Origin: Nitrospiraceae bacterium UBA2166
Lineage (GTDB): Bacteria; Nitrospirota; Nitrospiria; Nitrospirales; UBA2166
Length of the DNA: 10,632 bases
Assembly (NCBI GenBank): GCA_002328825.1
Contig: DCWI01000008.1
Span: forward strand, 1,391-12,022
Reading direction: 5' to 3'
In this document: positions 1 to 6,458 of the stretch, one piece after another
How the letters are laid out: each line of letters begins with the position of its first letter
Position numbering within the stretch: the first letter of the stretch is position 1
Program-made: the position numbers and the translations under genes
The notes under the pieces: model-generated
Told to the model about the DNA's origin: nothing
The model's database searches: none
What the model saw: the letters and a program-made list of their open reading frames with translations, nothing else

Positions 1-1058
1 AGGTACTCGAGGATACGTTCCTTGACCTTTTCCAGATCATAGTGGTCGGCATTGAGGACGGACTCGGCTGTTTTGAGGTTGAGTCGGTCTTTAGTGCTTT
101 TGTTCCAGGGAATATCCACCATCCATTCGAGATAGGTGCGAACGGTAGTGGCTTCGGCTGTATCAGGGTGCATTTTTTCCAAACGCTTTAGCTGCTTTTC
201 TGTTTCTTTGAGTACGTGTTCTGGCATTGCCGCGGCTTTGATTCGCTCTCGGAACTCATGAATTTCCCCTGTGCGTTCATCCAGTTCACCTAACTCTTTT
301 TGTATGGCTTTCAACTGCTCTCGAAGGAAGTATTCTCGTTGTGTCTTATCGATTTCCCCTTTTGCGTCAGCGTGGATTTTTTGCTGCATTGATTGCAGTT
401 TAATTTCTCTCCTGAGGAGCCCGCTTGCTTTTTTTAACCGGGCCAGAGGATCTAAGGTTTCAAGCACTGCTTGCGTTTCCTGAACTTTCAAGCCAAGGTT
501 AGCTGTGGCCATGTCTGCTAGGCGACCTGGGTCATCGATGCCTTCAATTAGGGCAATTGCATCCGGTGTGATGGTTTTCCCGAGGTTTGCAATTTGCTCA
601 AGCTGTTCCTTTACTGTACGCATCACTGCTTCAGTTTGAATAGCGTGAGAGCTTGACACTACAGGATCAACGAGTTTGGCAATCTTGACCTGATAGAATG
701 GGCCTTCCTGTACGTACTCGGTGATCTTCGCTTTGGTTAATCCCTGTACAAGGATTTTAATTCGTTCATCGGGAAGCCTGAGCATACGCATGATGGTGAC
801 GCACGTTCCTACGGGATAAATATCGTCTGGTGTTGGATCTTCAAGCTCCCGTGATCGTTGTGTTGCAATCAACATAAGCTTGTTTGCTGCGAGTGCATGT
901 TCAATCGCTCGCATAGATATTTCTCGGCCAACAAAAAGTGGGATCAGCATATGTGGGAAGACGACGATGTCTCGAACAGGTAACAACGGTAAAAGGTCAG
1001 GAATCTCGATATTGTCTGTTGCGGGTATTTCTTGATCTGCATTGGAGTGGATAGTCAT
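1..1058 (-). CDS. lon: Lon ATP-dependent protease, N-terminal part (cut by window edge)
   Basis: Lon is a cytoplasmic AAA+ serine protease that unfolds and degrades damaged and short-lived regulatory proteins. Reading the minus strand from the ATG at 1058 gives about 352 residues without a stop. The LON substrate-binding domain comes first (roughly residues 20-215; it begins PLLPVRDIVVFPHMLIPLFV and later has EGIDDPGRLAD). The conserved helical linker follows (QREYFLREQLKAIQKELGE, then YLEWMVDIPWN and DHYDLEKVKERILEYL). In Lon that last motif lies just before Walker A, so the ATPase core and the Ser-Lys protease domain are beyond the left edge. The frame stays open upstream of 1058, but the sequence there is not Lon-like and has no better start. 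No strong Shine-Dalgarno precedes the ATG. The gene is transcribed away from bamA. Identity is very secure; only the exact start is less certain. Confidence 0.97.
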   Translation of the reverse strand, partial: MTIHSNADQEIPATDNIEIPDLLPLLPVRDIVVFPHMLIPLFVGREISMRAIEHALAANKLMLIATQRSRELEDPTPDDIYPVGTCVTIMRMLRLPDERIKILVQGLTKAKITEYVQEGPFYQVKIAKLVDPVVSSSHAIQTEAVMRTVKEQLEQIANLGKTITPDAIALIEGIDDPGRLADMATANLGLKVQETQAVLETLDPLARLKKASGLLRREIKLQSMQQKIHADAKGEIDKTQREYFLREQLKAIQKELGELDERTGEIHEFRERIKAAAMPEHVLKETEKQLKRLEKMHPDTAEATTVRTYLEWMVDIPWNKSTKDRLNLKTAESVLNADHYDLEKVKERILEY

Positions 1059-1071
1059 AGTAAGCTTATAT

Positions 1072-1077
1072 AGTATA
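1072..1077 (-). promoter_or_regulatory. Possible -10 element for lon
   Basis: On the minus strand TATACT lies 13 bases before the lon ATG, a one-mismatch -10 hexamer. No convincing -35 sits 16-18 bases further upstream (the best is TTACCC with an 18-base spacer). Used as a promoter it would give a very short or nearly absent leader. It could equally be just an AT-rich start region, so this is a weak call. Confidence 0.3.
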
Positions 1078-1132
1078 GCAGGTGCGTTGGTGGACGGGTA
1101 ATTGTCGTCAACGTTACGGAGGCCAGAGTAGC

Positions 1133-1155
1133 ATGGGGGTAGTGACTCGGGCAAG
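1133..1155 (-). promoter_or_regulatory. Weak heat-shock-sigma-like promoter candidate for lon
   Basis: On the minus strand CTTGCC (1155-1150, preceded by CC) is followed after 11 bases by CCCCAT (1138-1133). These resemble the -35 (CTTGAA) and -10 (CCCCATnT) elements of sigma-32 promoters, and lon is a classic heat-shock gene in many bacteria. Against it, the spacer is shorter than the usual 13-17 and the -35 has two mismatches. The leader would be roughly 65 bases. Speculative. Confidence 0.22.
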
Positions 1156-1166
1156 GGTCTCCAAAT

Positions 1167-1241
1167 GTTTGTGATGATTGAAGTTTGGCGTAATGAGTTA
1201 GGGAAAAATGATCACAAACCCGTAATTGTGTTTGTCATGAT
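1167..1241. promoter_or_regulatory. Triple 12-base operator-like motif between lon and bamA
   Basis: Three near-identical 12-mers are visible: GTTTGTGATGAT at 1167-1178 (plus), GTTTGTGATCAT at 1219-1208 (minus) and GTTTGTCATGAT at 1230-1241 (plus). The alternating orientation makes two nested inverted repeats, centred near 1193 and 1224.5, about three helical turns apart. Each spacer also contains CGTAAT (1189-1194 and 1221-1226). The third copy ends five bases before the likely bamA -35. From the inferred start near 1283 the copies are centred at about -47, -69 and -110, which suits an activator or a cooperative regulator. The TGTGAT/ATCACA core resembles a CRP/FNR-family half-site, but no full CRP palindrome is present. 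The regulator is unknown. Confidence 0.5.
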
Positions 1242-1246
1242 CTTTC

Positions 1247-1276
1247 TTTACTTCACTTTTCGGAGATGGGTATAAT
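1247..1276 (+). promoter_or_regulatory. Sigma-70-type promoter of the bamA-lpx operon
   Basis: A perfect -10 hexamer TATAAT lies at 1271-1276. TTTACT at 1247-1252 matches the -35 consensus at four of six positions with an 18-base spacer. Transcription would begin near 1283, giving a leader of about 22 bases before the bamA start. It is the best promoter seen in the window, and no other obvious one interrupts the tightly spaced genes downstream, so it probably drives the whole operon. Confidence 0.65.
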
Positions 1277-1305
1277 CGTTCCGTTTTCAAAGGAATTGTG
1301 AGTCA

Positions 1306-3672
1306 TTGCAGAGCCTTTTAGGGCGGACGAAATATGGAGCATGCGTGCTCATGATCCTCGTGACTTGTGTCAGTGTGGACTACGGGGGGCGTTTGTTTGC
1401 TCAAGAAGTAGATTTTCGTAAGGATCCCACCATTTCCTTCATTGATATTCGTGGGAATAAGCGTATTGAGTCTGCAACCATTCTCTCTCAAATGGGCATC
1501 ACAGTTGGGGAGGTGTTCTCCGCAGCACTTATCCCAAAAGCAATCCGTATAATTTATGGGATGGGGTACTTTGAGGATGTTCAGTTCGAAACGGATCCGA
1601 CCGTCGATGGCATAGGCCTTATTATTGTCGTAAAGGAAAACTCGTTTGTGACGAACATTTACTATGATGGCCACGAGAACATTAAAACTGCCAAACTCAA
1701 AGAGGAAGTATCTGTTCGCACCAACACTTTTCTTGATCAAAATCAGGTCGAGGAAAGTGTGAAGGCTTTACGGGATCTCTACCGTGGGGATGGGTATTAC
1801 GATGCCAAGGTCATTCCAGTAATTCAGTCCACGGGTGAAGATAGATCAACTCTGACATTCTACATAAAGGAAGGTCCAGTCGCACGAATTAAAGAGGTTA
1901 ATTTTCTAGGCAATCAGGCCATTCCCGTAGAAGAGTTGAGTAAAGGGATGGCGACGCAGAAATACTCCTTTTTTACTTCATGGTTGGCAGGGACTGGGAG
2001 TTATAAGAAAGATGAAATTCCAAATGATGTTGAACGCCTCAAAGATATATATGCAAATAAGGGATATATTGATGCCAAGGTAGGGATTCCTGATGTTGTT
2101 TTGAGTGATGATAAAAAGTGGTTTCACCTCACGTTTCCGGTTTCAGAAGGTGAAGAATATCAGGTTGGCGAACTAGAGTTTACTGGCAATGAAGAGTTTA
2201 CTGATGATGATTTGAAAACGACGCTTGAGGTGAAGTCTGGTGATGTGTTTCAGCGGAAAGTCCTACGGGAAGAAGTCGAGCGCCTTACTGACTTGTATGG
2301 ATCAAAAGGCTATGTGTTTGCAGATGCCAATCCTATGGTCATACCAAATCCGGAAACCCATAAAGCGGATGTGACGTTTTCTGTGACGGAAGGCGATCTT
2401 GTCAGCATTCGGCGTATCAATGTTGCTGGAAATGACAAGACAAGAGATAAGGTTATTAGACGCGAAGTGCGTGTCAATGAAGGTGAAGTCATTGAGACAA
2501 CTGCTATTCAGCGAAGTTTCCAACGACTGAATAACTTGAACTTCTTTGAAACCGTAGAGCTTGTTCCTGAGCCTTTGGAGGACGGTGAAGTCGACTTGAA
2601 CATCCGAGTAAAAGAAAAGGCTACGGGTTCGTTCAGTATTGGGGGTGGGTTTAGTTCATTGGATAAACTTACCGCGATTTTTGATATTGTGGAAGGGAAT
2701 CTCTTTGGAAATGGACAATTGCTTCGTTTGAATGCACAATTAGGTGAACGGCGCAACTATGCAAATGTTAGTTTTCGGGAGCCGTATTTCTTAGACACTG
2801 AGATTTCAACGCAAGTTGACCTATTTCACCAGGCATTCGATGTTTATACCTATGAGGAAGCTCGAACTGGAGGAGGGATTTCACTTACCCAACCTTTTGG
2901 CGAGTATTTGTATGGTGGGGTGAATATTGCGTATGAACGGGTTAGGATTAGCAATCTCCTCACATGTGATGAGGCCTTTGATATTGTGTGTACTGAGGAG
3001 GAGAGACTAGAGTTTCTTCCCCCATTTATCACAGAGCAAAAAGGGACGCAGGCAGTAAGTTCTATTGGGGCCAATATTTCTAGTGATACACGTGACTACC
3101 ATCTCGATCCAACTAGCGGGTCACGGCAAACCGCCTCTGTAGAACTTGCGAGTCACTTTTTTGGAGGAAACAACGACTTCGTCAAGATTCTTGGTACTAC
3201 GGTTCATTACACGCCACTGTGGTGGTTTGACCATGTTTTTTCAGTGCGCGGTGTTCTTGGAGTTAGCGAGCCGTATGGTACTGATCATGATATTCCATTG
3301 ACGGAGCGGTTGTTTGTTGGAAGTATTAATGGGTTTCCTCAGGTGAGAGGGTTTGGATATGGAAAAGCTGGGCCTATGGTTGAAAACACCGATGAAGTTC
3401 TTGGTGCCGACCGAGCCATGGGGTTCACGTTCGAGTATATTTTGCCTGTTGTAAAAGAAGCTCAGATTAATGCGGCTCTTTTTCTGGATCTTGGTCGTGG
3501 ATTTGAAACGGGAGAGACATTGGATCCAACGACTTTACGGCAGGGTGCGGGGCTTGAGCTTCGTTGGATTTCACCATTTGGGCCATTGCGCGTGGCGTAT
3601 GGGTTTAAGGTGGATAAGCGAGATAATGAGGCTCCTGGTCTGCTCGAGTTTTCTATTGGATCTCTATTCTAG
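1306..3672 (+). CDS. bamA: Outer membrane protein assembly factor BamA (Omp85 family)
   Basis: BamA is the outer-membrane core of the BAM complex, which folds and inserts beta-barrel proteins. The 788 residues (E. coli has 810) begin with a signal peptide: basic start, hydrophobic ACVLMILVTCVSV, probable cleavage after FAQ near residue 33. Five POTRA repeats follow, starting near residues 43, 115, 191, 284 and 366, each with a recognisable beta-strand and GN/GH turn (for example FIDIRGNKRI, INVAGNDKTR). The C-terminal barrel spans about 445-788, with the family motif VRGF at 680-683 and a terminal Phe (FSIGSLF), the outer-membrane protein signature. The start is TTG: an in-frame stop at 1273 excludes anything longer, AAAGGAA at 1289-1295 is a suitable ribosome binding site, and later ATGs would remove most of the signal peptide. 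Odd point: two cysteines (C554, C562) lie in a likely surface loop. First gene of the operon. Confidence 0.96.
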   Translation: MQSLLGRTKYGACVLMILVTCVSVDYGGRLFAQEVDFRKDPTISFIDIRGNKRIESATILSQMGITVGEVFSAALIPKAIRIIYGMGYFEDVQFETDPTVDGIGLIIVVKENSFVTNIYYDGHENIKTAKLKEEVSVRTNTFLDQNQVEESVKALRDLYRGDGYYDAKVIPVIQSTGEDRSTLTFYIKEGPVARIKEVNFLGNQAIPVEELSKGMATQKYSFFTSWLAGTGSYKKDEIPNDVERLKDIYANKGYIDAKVGIPDVVLSDDKKWFHLTFPVSEGEEYQVGELEFTGNEEFTDDDLKTTLEVKSGDVFQRKVLREEVERLTDLYGSKGYVFADANPMVIPNPETHKADVTFSVTEGDLVSIRRINVAGNDKTRDKVIRREVRVNEGEVIETTAIQRSFQRLNNLNFFETVELVPEPLEDGEVDLNIRVKEKATGSFSIGGGFSSLDKLTAIFDIVEGNLFGNGQLLRLNAQLGERRNYANVSFREPYFLDTEISTQVDLFHQAFDVYTYEEARTGGGISLTQPFGEYLYGGVNIAYERVRISNLLTCDEAFDIVCTEEERLEFLPPFITEQKGTQAVSSIGANISSDTRDYHLDPTSGSRQTASVELASHFFGGNNDFVKILGTTVHYTPLWWFDHVFSVRGVLGVSEPYGTDHDIPLTERLFVGSINGFPQVRGFGYGKAGPMVENTDEVLGADRAMGFTFEYILPVVKEAQINAALFLDLGRGFETGETLDPTTLRQGAGLELRWISPFGPLRVAYGFKVDKRDNEAPGLLEFSIGSLF

Positions 3673-3673
3673 T

Positions 3674-3680
3674 GAGGGGG
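3674..3680 (+). promoter_or_regulatory. Ribosome binding site that fixes the ompH start
   Basis: GAGGGGG ends five bases before the ATG at 3686. This supports 3686 over the alternative ATG at 3695 and over an upstream extension of the frame, which would run about 200 bases back into bamA. Confidence 0.7.
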
Positions 3681-3685
3681 TGGTG

Positions 3686-4297
3686 ATGGTACGTATGTTG
3701 GATTGGACTCGGTATTATAGGAAGGGATGGATAATTAGTATCGCGGTGTTTGTGGGTTTGCTGGTTGTTGCGCTATCGTCTCCGAGTCTAAGCGCAGATT
3801 TGAAAATTGCTGTGATTGAGCCAGAGCGCGTAGCGGATGAAACGGCCTTAGGCAAACGGATGAAAGCAACATTGACCAAATATTTGGAAGGCAGTCAGAA
3901 AGTGATTGATACCGATGAGGCGGTGTTGCGTAAACTCGAGGATGAGTTGAGAACTCAAGGTCCTCTTCTTAGTGCAGAGGCACGAGAGGCAAAACAAGAA
4001 TCGTATCAGCAGCAAGTGATGGCTTATCAGCAGAAGGTCAATGAGATTAATCGTGAGCTACAGGAGCGACGTAAAACGGAGTCAGACAAGTATGCAAAGC
4101 TTCTAAAGGCGGCAGTCGCGAGAGTAGCGAAGCGGGGAGGCCTTACATTGGTTCTTGCGAAAATGCCTGATAGTGGAATGGTGCTCTTTCATCACACTTC
4201 CTTAGACATTACCCCTCAGGTGATCAAAGAAATTGATCGCGTGGGGAAACCATCGAAGGCAAAGACACAACCAAGAAACATGCCAAAAAAACCCTAG
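3686..4297 (+). CDS. skp: Periplasmic chaperone, OmpH/Skp family
   Basis: Skp/OmpH proteins are trimeric periplasmic chaperones that hold unfolded outer-membrane proteins on the way to BamA. From the ATG at 3686 the product has 203 residues. A long signal peptide has basic residues (RYYRK), then a hydrophobic stretch at about 15-32, with likely cleavage after SLSA at residue 37. The mature protein opens with the family-type strand DLKIAVIEPERVADET. A charged, Gln/Glu/Lys-rich helical region at about 55-148 should form the coiled-coil tentacles. A C-terminal strand segment (GLTLVLAKM) and a short Lys/Pro-rich tail (KAKTQPRNMPKKP) follow. It is longer than E. coli Skp (161 residues with its signal), partly from the long leader and the tail. 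It starts 13 bases after bamA, the usual partner arrangement. The open frame continues upstream into bamA, but a strong ribosome binding site favours 3686. Confidence 0.88.
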   Translation: MVRMLDWTRYYRKGWIISIAVFVGLLVVALSSPSLSADLKIAVIEPERVADETALGKRMKATLTKYLEGSQKVIDTDEAVLRKLEDELRTQGPLLSAEAREAKQESYQQQVMAYQQKVNEINRELQERRKTESDKYAKLLKAAVARVAKRGGLTLVLAKMPDSGMVLFHHTSLDITPQVIKEIDRVGKPSKAKTQPRNMPKKP

Positions 4298-4309
4298 CTG
4301 GAGATCGCA

Positions 4310-4822
4310 ATGGGAGATCACCAACAGTCGCAATCTGTTGACATAAGCGAAATTCTACGTATTTTGCCGCACAGGTATCCTTTCCTGTTAGTAGACCGAA
4401 TTCTCAATTTTGAACTCGGAGAGAGAATTGTTGGAGTAAAGAATGTCACAATCAATGAGCCATTTTTCCCTGGACATTTTCCGGATCGTCCAATCATGCC
4501 TGGCGTCCTACTAATTGAGGCTCTCGCACAAGTGAGTGCTGTTCTTGCGTACAAGTCATCGGATGGTCGTGAGGGCAACATTGTCTATTTCATGGGAATT
4601 GATCAAGCAAAATTTAGGAAACCTGTGGTGCCGGGGGATCAACTTCGCTTGGAGGTAGAGGTTCTGCGTAAACGCACGCCCTACTGGAAAACTAAAGGGT
4701 TGGTCTACGTTGAATCCAAAGTAGTGTGTGAAGCAGAGCTTTTGGCGATGTTTGCTGGCGAGAAAGGTACTGTCTCGTCGAGGCCTGAAACTGTGTTGGT
4801 TGCTGGCGAGGCAGGGTCGTGA
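4310..4822 (+). CDS. fabZ: 3-hydroxyacyl-[ACP] dehydratase FabZ
   Basis: FabZ dehydrates 3-hydroxyacyl-ACP to trans-2-enoyl-ACP in cytoplasmic type II fatty-acid synthesis, drawing on the same 3-hydroxyacyl-ACP pool that LpxA uses. The 170-residue hot-dog-fold protein shows the signatures PHRYPFLLVDR (residues 20-30) and FFPGHFPDRPIMPGVLLIEA (52-71), with catalytic His56 and Glu70. VPGDQLRLEVEVLRKR lies further on. About 20 residues at the C-terminus go beyond the usual length of roughly 150 and look poorly conserved. The start ATG is preceded by CTGGAG (4298-4303). The gene begins 12 bases after ompH, and its stop overlaps the lpxA start in a GTGA tetranucleotide, so translation is probably coupled. 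lpxD, often found just before fabZ, is absent here. Confidence 0.95.
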   Translation: MGDHQQSQSVDISEILRILPHRYPFLLVDRILNFELGERIVGVKNVTINEPFFPGHFPDRPIMPGVLLIEALAQVSAVLAYKSSDGREGNIVYFMGIDQAKFRKPVVPGDQLRLEVEVLRKRTPYWKTKGLVYVESKVVCEAELLAMFAGEKGTVSSRPETVLVAGEAGS

Positions 4823-5655
4823 CAGTTCATGCAACAGCAGTGGTACATCCGAAAGCCGTCTTAGCAGATGGTGTTGAGATTGGTCCCTATACGGTTATTG
4901 GTGAGAACGTTACGATAGAGGCTGGCACCACGATTGCTTCTCATGTGGTTGTTGAAGGCCGAACAAATATTGGCGAAGATTGCACGGTTTCACCGTTTGT
5001 ATCCATCGGAACTTCTCCTCAACACCTTTGTTATCAAGGCGAAGATACTTTAGTAACAATCGGTCGCAACAACACAATCCGTGAGTTTGTAACTGTCAAT
5101 CGGGCAACGGAATTTGGCGGTGGAGTGACCACGATTGGAGACAATAATTTGCTCATGGCTTATGTTCACATTGCCCATGATTGTTTGCTAGGTAATCACA
5201 TTGTGATGGCGAATGCAGCAACTCTTGCTGGACATATTTCTATAGGAGATCATTCCGTGATTGGTGGTCTCGTCGGGATTCATCAATATGTTCGTATTGG
5301 GCGGTTTGCAATGGTTGGAGGTTGTTCAGCATTAGGGCAAGATGTTCCTCCTTTTACCCGTGCTGCAGGGGGCTATCGGGCCCATTTGATCGGATTAAAT
5401 ACTCTTGGGTTAAGTAGAAATGGTTTTTCGAGTGAGACTATTCAATCACTGAAAGCTGCTTACAGCACACTATTTCATTCGGGTTTAAAGCAAGTCGAAT
5501 CTATTCAGATGCTTCAAGGTGTTGCGCAGAATATTCCCGAAGTTTTGGAGTTGATTCAGTTTATTAAAGGAACAAAGCGCGGAGTATGTCGATCGGGATC
5601 TCTAAAGATGAATACAGGGGATGAGCGTGTGGAAGAACTGACGGCTAGCCGATGA
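4819..5655 (+). CDS. lpxA: Acyl-ACP--UDP-(GlcNAc or analogue) O/N-acyltransferase LpxA
   Basis: LpxA carries out the first step of lipid A synthesis: transfer of a 3-hydroxyacyl chain from ACP to position 3 of a UDP-GlcNAc-type sugar in the cytoplasm. The 278-residue protein is a left-handed beta-helix of hexapeptide repeats over about residues 4-180, with a C-terminal helical domain. The four active-site histidines align as H117, H120 (catalytic base), H139 and H155. G168 aligns with E. coli G173, which permits long chains such as hydroxymyristoyl. Odd points: in the segment PQHLCYQGE (67-75), H69 and C71 stand where E. coli has Asp74 and Lys76, and R200-N201 stand for Arg204-Arg205. A tail of about 18 residues extends past the usual end. 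The start is GTG, overlapping fabZ by four bases; AGGCAGGG precedes it. The stop overlaps lpxI (ATGA). Sugar specificity (GlcNAc versus GlcNAc3N) is uncertain. Confidence 0.94.
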   Translation: MTVHATAVVHPKAVLADGVEIGPYTVIGENVTIEAGTTIASHVVVEGRTNIGEDCTVSPFVSIGTSPQHLCYQGEDTLVTIGRNNTIREFVTVNRATEFGGGVTTIGDNNLLMAYVHIAHDCLLGNHIVMANAATLAGHISIGDHSVIGGLVGIHQYVRIGRFAMVGGCSALGQDVPPFTRAAGGYRAHLIGLNTLGLSRNGFSSETIQSLKAAYSTLFHSGLKQVESIQMLQGVAQNIPEVLELIQFIKGTKRGVCRSGSLKMNTGDERVEELTASR

Positions 5656-6458
5656 AAAAAATTGGCCTGATTGCTGGGAACGGGCAATTTCCACGGTTGT
5701 TTGCGCAAAACGCTCGGCGTCTTGGATATTCGGTAAGTGCGGTTGCACATAAGGAAGAAACGGATCCTGCTTTAGAGGAGTTTGTCGATCACTTCTATTG
5801 GATTAAACTGGGGCAACTTGGTCGTCTGATCAAGCTGTTAAAAGATGATGGTGTCACCAAAGCGGTGATGATTGGAGGCGTAAAAAAGACCCACTTCTTT
5901 TCAAAGATCCAACCTGATATGCGGGGATTAGCGTTGTTGCGCCGAGTTGTTGGTCGTAAAGACGATCTATTGCTTCGCGCAATTGCGGAAGAGATCGAGA
6001 GCGAAGGGATTGAAATTATCGAACAGACTTTTGGGCTTACTGGGGTGTTGGCTGATGAAGGAGTTTTGACGATACGTAATCCAAAAGTTTCTGAAAAATC
6101 AGATATTGACTATGGGTGGGATATAGTAAAAGAGATTGGGCGTATGGACATTGGTCAATGCGTGGTGGTCAAGGACAATGTGGTTGTTGCTGTTGAGACA
6201 GTAGAAGGTACTGATACAACCATCGAACGTGGAGGACTCCTTGCAAAGCCTGGTGTTTCGGTGATTAAGCGCAGTAAACTTCAGCAAGATCTTCGTTTTG
6301 ATCTGCCAACAGTGGGCCCCCAGACTCTTACGGTGATGAAGGAAGTTGGTGCAACGGCATTGGCTTTAGAGGCTGGAAAGTGTGTGATGATTGAGAAGGA
6401 GGTCATGCTCCGTATAGCCAATGAAGCTGGGATTACGGTGATAGGTTTGCCTGCATGA
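5652..6458 (+). CDS. lpxI: UDP-2,3-diacylglucosamine pyrophosphatase LpxI (DUF1009)
   Basis: LpxI hydrolyses UDP-2,3-diacylglucosamine to lipid X and UMP. It replaces the unrelated metal-dependent LpxH in many bacteria, and it attacks the beta rather than the alpha phosphorus. The 268 residues show the family layout: an N-terminal domain starting KIGLIAGNGQFPRLFAQNA, a middle segment MIGGVKKTHFF (73-83) and RKDDLLLRAIA (102-112), then the C-terminal DUF1009 domain with VEGTD (184-188), GLLAKPG (195-201) and FDLPTVGPQT (216-225). D217 matches the catalytic aspartate shown for the Caulobacter enzyme. Length is normal (about 270-280). The ATG overlaps the lpxA stop by four bases and no good ribosome binding site is near (GGAAG lies 16 bases upstream), so translation is probably coupled to lpxA. 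Placement between lpxA and lpxB agrees with the role. Confidence 0.94.
   Translation: MKKIGLIAGNGQFPRLFAQNARRLGYSVSAVAHKEETDPALEEFVDHFYWIKLGQLGRLIKLLKDDGVTKAVMIGGVKKTHFFSKIQPDMRGLALLRRVVGRKDDLLLRAIAEEIESEGIEIIEQTFGLTGVLADEGVLTIRNPKVSEKSDIDYGWDIVKEIGRMDIGQCVVVKDNVVVAVETVEGTDTTIERGGLLAKPGVSVIKRSKLQQDLRFDLPTVGPQTLTVMKEVGATALALEAGKCVMIEKEVMLRIANEAGITVIGLPA

Noticed and set aside
271..483. 70-residue plus-strand open frame inside lon
   Set aside because: Serine/cysteine-rich translation of the strand opposite a conserved Lon region; a shadow frame.
1167..1220. CRP binding site
   Set aside because: TGTGAT and ATCACA half-sites occur but not at the 6-base spacing of a CRP palindrome, so a specific CRP call is not supported.
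1208..1241. Inverted repeat read as an intrinsic terminator
   Set aside because: The stem has two mismatches, is not GC-rich and lacks an adjoining T-run; it also lies between two divergent gene starts where no terminator is needed.
1318..1740. 140-residue minus-strand open frame opposite bamA
   Set aside because: It is antisense to the signal peptide and first POTRA repeats of bamA, resembles no family I know, and has no promoter or ribosome binding site.
3470..3685. Upstream extension of the ompH frame into the end of bamA
   Set aside because: The added residues overlap the conserved BamA barrel end, have no Skp similarity, and would bury the signal peptide inside the protein; a strong ribosome binding site supports 3686.
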